Notes under the pieces: model-generated
What the model saw: only the letters and a program-made list of their open reading frames with translations
What the model was told of the DNA's origin: nothing
The model's database searches: none
Position numbers and translations under genes: made by a program
Shown here: positions 7,577-9,949 of the stretch, one piece after another
How the letters are laid out: each line of letters opens with the position of its first letter
Position numbering within the stretch: position 1 is the first letter of the stretch
Assembly: GCA_003250455.1 (NCBI GenBank)
Contig: QKGK01000092.1
Location: forward strand, 1-9,949
Reading direction: 5' to 3'
DNA from: Chloroflexota bacterium
Lineage (GTDB): Bacteria > Chloroflexota > Anaerolineae > Anaerolineales > UBA11579
DNA: 9,949 bases

Positions 7577-9949
7577 CAGTGGGGTCTTCCGGCACGGTCT
7601 CAGAGACGGCCAGCGCGGGGTTGATGACTTCCAGCCCGGCGGGTAAATGGTCTACCAGGGCGACATGGTAGCGGCGGTTGTCGGCCACCAGGGTCACTCG
7701 CACACGTACGCGGGCACCTGCCTTGATATGCCAGACGCCATCAGCATCCTGGTACACATCTTCGGGGTCGTCGACAGCCTCGTAGGTGCGCTGGACGACA
7801 AAGCCGACGTCCAGGGCATCCAGCTGCAGGTCCACCGGGGCGTAGCGCAGGCCCAGGCGGTAGTACAGGCGTCCATCCCCGTCCTTGGAGAGGATGATGT
7901 CCTGGTTCTCGCCGTCGGCAAACGCATCTGCCAGGTAGGACATGGGCACGTCCAGCTGGTAGCTGTCGGTGTTATACCCGGCAAAGCTGCTGCTGCCCAG
8001 GTAGTCTTCTCCCAGCCACATGCGGGCGACAAAGTCGGGTTCCACATTCTCATAGGTCTTGAAGTAGGTTTCGAGCGCCAGGAGGATGAAGACATTCTCC
8101 TGGGTGCTGTTCCAGTGACCTTGCTCGCGGTGGGCCAACAGCCCGTTGACGATCTTGGGGATCAGGTCGCTGTCCGGTGAGTCGGCGATGAGGGCATCCA
8201 GCAAGAGGGCATCGGTGCGCCGGTCGCTGTGCAGGAGCACATAGGCGTCATCATCGTAGCCGGTGGTGAAGTTTGCCGCGGCGGCGGTTTCGACCACCTG
8301 GTTGTTGATGTGGCGGCGGATGCTTTCAAGCTGGGTATCGTAGCTGTCGTAGCGGGTGAGCACCTGCCAGATCCAGGCGGTTGCGTCCAGCGGGAGATTT
8401 TCCACACCGGCATCCTGCAGCAGGCGGTTGGCCTTGGCGGGATCAGGGTCATCCATCTGCATGCGGACATATAGGGCGTAGGCGCTGATGGTCTGCTTGA
8501 CCTGCTGGCTGTACCAGGAAGGGTAATACTGTTCGATGTTTTGCAGGTAAACGAGCACGGACTGCCACATCTGTTCGGGGACGGTGAAGCCCATGGTGCG
8601 GGCCCGCTGAAGGGACAGGGCAACGTGTACCGTGTTGAATGGGATGGACTCTTTTCCACGCCGCCAGTAGGGGAAGCCGCCGTCGTAGTTTTGCAGCTGC
8701 TGCAGCCGCTGGATATCCGTTTCCACCGAGGCTTCCATTTCCTTTGGGGTGGGCAATCCTTCAGCTTCAAAGGCGCTCAGCACATCCCGCAGGGAGGCGA
8801 TTGCCAGGATTCGGGACGCCATTTGTTCGGAGCAGTCGAAGGGATAGGAAACCAGATACAGCACCGCATCGGTGAGCGCCTGGAGGGCCGTAGAGGAAGT
8901 GGTGATCTCCAGACCACCGTAGACCGGGATGACCCCTTCAGGGGCGGCCATCGGCTGGGAGATTGCACCGCTGTCCACCACGCCGTATGTGGCAAAGGCT
9001 TCGGTGGTGGCAGGCGTGTAGACGGGCAGGGAAATGTTGGCGGCATCGACTGAAGCGCCAGAGACGGCCGCGATCTGGACCTGGGCTGTTCCGGCGGACT
9101 GGGTGGTTCCGGGGAAGCGGACTTCCACCCGGTTGTTGGCCGGGACGGTAACCTGCACGCCAGTATCGCCGGTGAGTTCCAGGTTGCCTACCTGCGCCAC
9201 CACCTGAACCTGCAAATCTTCATCGGTCTGGTTTTGCAGCACTACCGGGAGTTCGAACTGGTCGCCGTAGTTGAGGAAGCGGGATGCAGAAGGGCGCACC
9301 ATCAGCGGGAGGCGGGCGGTCAGGCTGGATTCGCCGGAACCGAACTGCCTGCCGGAGCTATCCACCGCGACAACCATCACCCGGTAGCGGGTCAGGTTGT
9401 CGGGCAGGGATACTCTTACGGAAGCGGTGCCGTCGGCATCGGTGGTTACTTCTGGGGCAAACACGGCCAGCGGATTGAAGTTTGTGCGGATGGTGATGGG
9501 GGAGGTGGCCGCGTTCCCGCCTCCGGTAGTCGATTCGTCCGCCGAATCCATTTCCGCTGCTGGGGCTTCCATGGGCAAGGCTTCTTCCAACGTCATGCCA
9601 TCATTCAGAGCTCCACTGAGCGTTTGGGTAGCATTCATGACCCTGACCTCACCAACTGCCTGGGTCAACTTTTCCGGATCGACTAGCACAATGCTGCTGC
9701 GCCCATAGTTGCTGCTAAGGTTGGAAGGGCGGGTGTAGTAGAAGGTGGTCAGCGGGTCGGCCAGCTGGTAGTTGGTGAGGGCTAAAATCGCTTCGTCTAC
9801 CACAACGACGGCCAGTTCTGCGCCTTCCACCGGACGCCCCTTAGCATCTTTGAGGGTCAGGTCGATGACGGTATACTCGCCGGGCGGCCTTGAGGGCGGC
9901 GCTGAGGACGGATTTGAGGCGAGGGACGTCGAACGGTTTGAGGAGGTAA
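7539..9949 (-). CDS. Alpha-2-macroglobulin family protein, partial at its N-terminal side and frameshifted near its C-terminus
   Basis: Large secreted or surface-tethered protease trap of the bacterial alpha-2-macroglobulin family. The visible part runs from the macroglobulin strand DLTLKDAKGRPVEGAELAVV through VVDEAILALTNYQLADPL, a flexible Ser/Gly/Glu-rich bait-like segment, and NPLAVFAPEVTTDADG with LPDNLTRYRVMVVAVDSSG. The thioester domain follows, with YPFDCSEQMASRILAIASL. The receptor-domain-like end has RLYYRLGLRYAP and YHVALVDHLPAGLEVINPAL. The Cys and Gln of the thioester are present, so covalent trapping of a protease is possible. The GTG at 9830 is internal: the frame stays open to the window edge. 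In this frame the protein ends as DLVRPPKPA (stop at 7539), which is not the family ending; the true ending lies in another frame (7367-7576). Upstream of about 9875 the frame becomes Ser/Pro/Arg-rich and may also be shifted. Convergent with cpaF, so a separate transcription unit. Possible pseudogene or sequence error. Confidence 0.88.
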   Translation of the reverse strand, partial: TSSNRSTSLASNPSSAPPSRPPGEYTVIDLTLKDAKGRPVEGAELAVVVVDEAILALTNYQLADPLTTFYYTRPSNLSSNYGRSSIVLVDPEKLTQAVGEVRVMNATQTLSGALNDGMTLEEALPMEAPAAEMDSADESTTGGGNAATSPITIRTNFNPLAVFAPEVTTDADGTASVRVSLPDNLTRYRVMVVAVDSSGRQFGSGESSLTARLPLMVRPSASRFLNYGDQFELPVVLQNQTDEDLQVQVVAQVGNLELTGDTGVQVTVPANNRVEVRFPGTTQSAGTAQVQIAAVSGASVDAANISLPVYTPATTEAFATYGVVDSGAISQPMAAPEGVIPVYGGLEITTSSTALQALTDAVLYLVSYPFDCSEQMASRILAIASLRDVLSAFEAEGLPTPKEMEASVETDIQRLQQLQNYDGGFPYWRRGKESIPFNTVHVALSLQRARTMGFTVPEQMWQSVLVYLQNIEQYYPSWYSQQVKQTISAYALYVRMQMDDPDPAKANRLLQDAGVENLPLDATAWIWQVLTRYDSYDTQLESIRRHINNQVVETAAAANFTTGYDDDAYVLLHSDRRTDALLLDALIADSPDSDLIPKIVNGLLAHREQGHWNSTQENVFILLALETYFKTYENVEPDFVARMWLGEDYLGSSSFAGYNTDSYQLDVPMSYLADAFADGENQDIILSKDGDGRLYYRLGLRYAPVDLQLDALDVGFVVQRTYEAVDDPEDVYQDADGVWHIKAGARVRVRVTLVADNRRYHVALVDHLPAGLEVINPALAVSETVPEDPTDEVDLVRPPKPA
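7565..7590 (-). other. Frameshift site in the alpha-2-macroglobulin gene
   Basis: Family-like sequence switches here from one - strand frame (ending PAGLEVINPAL then SETVPEDP) to the next (starting RWTWYDHQN). The shift equals one extra base in the sense strand. The four-G run at 7581-7584 (CCCC in the sense strand) is the likeliest place: dropping one C gives EDPLMRWTWYDHQ. The zero-frame stop is some 40 bases further on, which does not resemble a stop-coupled programmed +1 site. Confidence 0.75.
8823..8834 (-). other. Thioester motif CSEQ of the alpha-2-macroglobulin
   Basis: The codons TGC TCC GAA CAA encode Cys-Ser-Glu-Gln, matching the C-x-E-Q thioester core of the family. The preceding residue is Asp (PFDCSEQ) where animal proteins have Gly. 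The flanking ASRILAIASLRDVL helix is typical of bacterial members. The Cys and Gln side chains would form the internal thioester used to bind target proteases. Confidence 0.85.
9492..9632 (-). other. Predicted bait region of the alpha-2-macroglobulin
   Basis: Between the macroglobulin strands and the conserved start of the next domain (TNFNPLAVFAPEV) lies a flexible stretch rich in Ala, Glu, Ser, Thr and Gly: LEEALPMEAPAAEMDSADES followed by TTGGGNAATS. Its place matches the protease-cleaved bait segment of the family. It contains Met, Glu and Asp but almost no Arg or Lys before ITIRTNF, so trypsin-like cleavage would be poorly supported. The assignment rests on position and composition only. 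Confidence 0.55.

Noticed and set aside
7560..7590. Programmed +1 frameshifting in the macroglobulin gene
   Set aside because: The zero frame has no stop codon next to a slippery codon, and no internal Shine-Dalgarno-like stimulator is evident. A plain indel explains the pattern.
7647..8180. + strand open frames across the macroglobulin gene (also 8541-9053 and 9234-9686)
   Set aside because: They lie antisense to recognisable macroglobulin domains and show Gly/Val/His-rich shadow composition. No ribosome site or family motif.
9836..9948. The alternative - strand frame at the window edge (LKPFDVPRL...) as the end of a response-regulator receiver domain
   Set aside because: LLKPFD resembles a receiver motif, but only about 25 residues are visible and it leads straight into a macroglobulin strand. 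A shifted macroglobulin frame is the simpler reading.
2..9949. Mobile element, CRISPR array, tRNA or attachment site
   Set aside because: No repeated spacers, terminal inverted repeats, transposase or integrase motifs, or tRNA-like folds were found by reading both strands.

Overview
The window reads as a piece of a bacterial chromosome, most likely from the Chloroflexota (Anaerolineae-like). I infer this from the style of the Tad/Flp proteins, the absence of any outer-membrane secretin among the pilus genes shown, and the large thioester-containing alpha-2-macroglobulin. The taxonomic call is inference from family resemblance and was not tested by a search.

Positions 2-7283 (+ strand) are a tight run of six co-directional genes forming most of a Tad (tight adherence) / Flp-type pilus or type II/IV-like secretion machine. 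They are cpaB (5' end cut by the window), a degenerate cpaE/tadZ-like protein, tadB, tadC, a membrane-anchored TPR protein ending in a LysM-like domain, and the motor ATPase cpaF. Gaps are about 16-68 bases, most genes have a clear Shine-Dalgarno, and no internal terminator was seen, so this is probably one operon whose promoter lies upstream of the window. CpaF powers assembly, TadB and TadC form the inner-membrane platform, and the CpaE-like protein probably helps localise the machine. CpaB and the TPR-LysM protein would act outside the membrane, near the cell wall. Pilin, prepilin peptidase and any secretin are not in the window. The order differs from the common cpaB-C-E-F-tadB-C layout because cpaF is last.

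Positions 7284-7366 are a short convergent intergenic gap holding a 13-bp hairpin flanked by A and T runs, a likely bidirectional terminator.

Positions 7367-9949 (- strand) encode the C-terminal part of a large secreted alpha-2-macroglobulin-like protein, with a predicted bait region, the CSEQ thioester motif and the conserved C-terminal end. The reading frame is broken: the last ~65 conserved residues sit in another frame (shift at about 7565-7590). A second frame problem is suspected close to the window edge (about 9870-9910). It is either a decaying gene or two indel errors.

No tRNA, rRNA, CRISPR array, insertion sequence or integrase was seen.
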